NCBI GenBank assembly: GCA_947629875.1
Contig: CANRFK010000029.1
Coordinates: 1-13,092 of the forward strand
Length of the DNA: 13,092 nt
From: an uncultured Clostridia bacterium
Lineage (GTDB): Bacteria > Bacillota > Clostridia > Christensenellales > Borkfalkiaceae
Direction: 5' to 3'
The notes beneath the pieces were generated by a model. It saw only the letters and a list, made by a program, of their open reading frames with translations, was not told the DNA's origin and did not search any database. Position numbers and translations under genes: made by a program. Positions 11,379 to 13,092 of the stretch are shown here, one piece after another. The stretch's first letter is position 1; every line of letters starts with the position of its first letter.

Positions 11379-12512
11379 TTACTTCTTATACGCCTCTTTC
11401 CCGTACAGCGCGGAGAGGTTATCCGCATAGCGCTTTGCCTTTTCGTACTGCTTCAAATCAAACGCCCCGCGCGCGCTTTCGAGTGCCGCCCGCTGTTCGC
11501 GAGTGAGTTTTTCGGGCACTTCCACAAAGACGCGCAGGTACAGATTCCCCGTGCCGCTCCTCGTCTTGATGCCCTTGCCGCGCACCGTGAACGTCGTGCC
11601 CGACTGCGTCCCCTCGGGGATATTGTAGTCGAAGGCGTCGTCGAGGTCGGGAACTTTCACCGTGCCGCCGAGCGTCGCCGTCAAGAAGGGCACGGGCAAA
11701 TCGACATACAGGTCGTAATTTTTGCGCTGGAAAATTTTGTGCGGTTCGACGCGGAACACCACGATGAGGTCGCCCGCCTCGCCGCCCTCGGTGCTCGCCT
11801 GTCCGAAGCCGCGCTTGCGGATGTACGAATTGGTATCCGCGCCCGCGGGGATATTCAGCGTCACTTTGGTCTCGCGGCGGATGTACCCCCTACCCTTGCA
11901 GTCGGGGCACTTCTCGGTGATGATCTTCCCCCTGCCGCCGCAGTCGGGACACGCCCCCACGCGAATGGTTCTTCCGAACATCGTCTCCTGCGTAAAGCGC
12001 ACCTGCCCCTTGCCGCCGCATTTTTGGCAGGAGCGGAAGGCGGTGCCGTCCTTTGCGCCCGTCCCCTTGCAGGCGGGGCAGGGCTCGTTGCGGGAGTAGG
12101 TGATGTCCTTCGTGCACCCCTTGGCGGCATCCATGAAGGAGAGCCGCATCTCGAGTTGAATGTCCTCGCCAGATGTGTCGCGCTGCATGGAGGCACCTCC
12201 GCCGAACCCTTGGAAGATGGAGCCGAAGATGTCCTCGAACCCGCCGAAGCCGCCGCCGAAACCGCCCATACCGCCCATGCCCCCCATGCCGGGGTGCTCC
12301 TGTTCGTAGTCGTACGCGGCGCGCTTCTGCTTATCGGAGAGCACTTCGTTGGCCTCGTTGATCTCCTTGAATTTCTCGGCGGCGAGTTTGTCATTGGGGT
12401 GGAGGTCGGGGTGATATTGCTTGACGAGCTTCTTATACGCCGCCTTGATCTCCTCCTCGGTCGCATTCTTCGGAACGCCGAGCACTTCGTAATAATTCTT
12501 TTTCTCTGCCAT
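11379..12512 (-). CDS. chaperone DnaJ (Hsp40)
   Basis: A 377-residue full-length type I J-protein that delivers unfolded clients to DnaK and stimulates its ATPase. The J domain (about 5-70) has HPD at 34-36. A Gly/Phe/Met-rich region (74-106) follows. Four zinc-finger repeats are intact: CPACKGTG (145), CQKCGGKG (162), CPDCGGRG (188) and CPDCKGRG (202). The two beta-sandwich client-binding domains fill the rest. The start at 12512 fits the family, with AAAGGG as ribosome site. dnaK lies just upstream on the same strand. Unlike the common Bacillota arrangement, prmA does not follow directly. Confidence 0.97.
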   Translation of the reverse strand: MAEKKNYYEVLGVPKNATEEEIKAAYKKLVKQYHPDLHPNDKLAAEKFKEINEANEVLSDKQKRAAYDYEQEHPGMGGMGGMGGFGGGFGGFEDIFGSIFQGFGGGASMQRDTSGEDIQLEMRLSFMDAAKGCTKDITYSRNEPCPACKGTGAKDGTAFRSCQKCGGKGQVRFTQETMFGRTIRVGACPDCGGRGKIITEKCPDCKGRGYIRRETKVTLNIPAGADTNSYIRKRGFGQASTEGGEAGDLIVVFRVEPHKIFQRKNYDLYVDLPVPFLTATLGGTVKVPDLDDAFDYNIPEGTQSGTTFTVRGKGIKTRSGTGNLYLRVFVEVPEKLTREQRAALESARGAFDLKQYEKAKRYADNLSALYGKEAYKK

Positions 12513-12532
12513 AAGAACCCTTTTTCACGTCG

Positions 12533-12561
12533 AAAGAGGATAGCGAACCGCGATCCTCTTT
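12533..12561 (-). promoter_or_regulatory. hairpin in the dnaK-dnaJ spacer
   Basis: AAAGAGGAT (12533-12541) pairs with ATCCTCTTT (12553-12561), then one A/G mismatch, then GCG/CGC around a 3-nt loop. The T-run is short, so partial termination, RNA processing or stabilisation of the dnaK message is more likely than a full stop. This would give more dnaK than dnaJ product. Confidence 0.6.
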
Positions 12562-12594
12562 TCTTATCCTTTCAAATTTCAGCGGACAAATTAT

Positions 12595-13092
12595 TTACTG
12601 GTGGAACTCCTCGTCGCCGCCCTGCGCGCCGCCTTCGGGGTTCGCACCGGGAGCCCCCTGCGCCGCGCCCTGCTGATAGAGTTTGGCGATGACGGGCTGG
12701 ATCTTCTTGGAGAGCTCCTCAAATGCCGCGTTGTACTTCTCCTCGTCATCGGCCTCGAGATCCTTCTTGGCCTCGTCGACGGCCGCCTGCAACGTCCCCT
12801 TATCCTCGTCGGAGAGTTTCCCCTCGCTGTCCTTGATGGTCTGTTCGACGGAGAAGATGAGCCCGTCGAGTTTGTTCCGCGCTTCCACCTTCTGTTTGCG
12901 CTTTTTGTCCTCTTCGGCGTACTGCTCGGCGTCCTTGACGGCCTTGTTGATCTCGTCCTCGGAGAGGTTGGTCGAGGAGGTGATGGTGATATCCGTCGAC
13001 TTGCCCGTGCCCAGATCCTTGGCCTCGACGTGCACGATGCCGTTGGCGTCGACGTCGAAGGTGACTTCGATCTGCGGGATGCCGCGGGGCGC
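12595..13092 (-). CDS. chaperone DnaK (Hsp70), C-terminal part
   Basis: Partial: the gene enters from the right edge, and 165 residues plus the stop are visible. It opens inside the substrate-binding domain with PRGIPQIEVTFDVDANGIVH, the invariant end of the beta-sandwich, then the helical lid (LSEDEINKAVKDAEQYAEED and following). It closes with a disordered Gln/Gly/Ala-rich tail ending in GGDEEFHQ, which differs from the common EEVxxKK-type ending. DnaK is the ATP-driven folding chaperone partnered by DnaJ and GrpE. hrcA and grpE would be expected further right, outside the window. Confidence 0.96.
   Translation of the reverse strand, partial: APRGIPQIEVTFDVDANGIVHVEAKDLGTGKSTDITITSSTNLSEDEINKAVKDAEQYAEEDKKRKQKVEARNKLDGLIFSVEQTIKDSEGKLSDEDKGTLQAAVDEAKKDLEADDEEKYNAAFEELSKKIQPVIAKLYQQGAAQGAPGANPEGGAQGGDEEFHQ

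Noticed and set aside
1..13092. tRNA genes
   Set aside because: I looked for cloverleaf arms and the GTTCRA-type T-loop in the spacers and found none that fold convincingly by eye.

Overview
The window looks like chromosomal DNA of a GC-rich, endospore-forming member of the Clostridia (Bacillota), possibly an uncultured gut lineage. Three things point there. The right half has the Bacillota gene set dnaK, dnaJ, prmA, rsmE, mtaB. There is a SpoIIQ-like forespore protein. Three genes carry sequences resembling sporulation sigma-factor promoters (sigma F/G and sigma E types), alongside ordinary sigma-A promoters with 17-bp spacers. The exact lineage is a guess, because no rRNA is visible.

Layout from left to right. 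Positions 1-357 are AT-rich and gene-less, with a strong promoter pointing off the left edge. Positions 358-3194 hold two paralogous MGDG-synthase/UgtP-type glycosyltransferases, transcribed divergently around a small XRE-type regulator. The two promoters overlap, and CACGAT-like elements recur every 43-44 bp. Positions 3225-5540 hold a FmdB-type zinc-ribbon protein, an M1-family metallopeptidase lipoprotein and an unrecognised single-pass membrane protein, all on the minus strand. Positions 5635-7049 hold a SpoIIQ-like M23-domain protein and an unrecognised small exported protein, each behind a sigma F/G-like promoter and separated by a repeat-rich, G-rich spacer. Positions 7111-10327 are a tight minus-strand operon, prmA-rsmE-mtaB-hinT, with 4-nt, 1-nt or 3-nt junctions. 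It covers ribosomal protein L11 methylation, 16S rRNA methylation, tRNA ms2t6A modification and a HIT-family hydrolase.

Positions 10328-11316 interrupt what is, in many Bacillota, a continuous dnaK-dnaJ-prmA-rsmE-mtaB cluster. The interruption contains GC-rich repeats and hairpins, a small XRE regulator and a divergent gene of unknown function, with two related palindromic operators between them. Positions 11379-13092 hold dnaJ and the C-terminal part of dnaK, which runs off the right edge.

The most notable signals are: the sporulation-type promoters, two of which sit inside hairpins that would hide the ribosome-binding site only in read-through RNA; an apparently leaderless prmA transcript; the two XRE-centred divergent modules; and the inserted module that splits the heat-shock/modification cluster. 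All motif calls were made by eye, with no database search.
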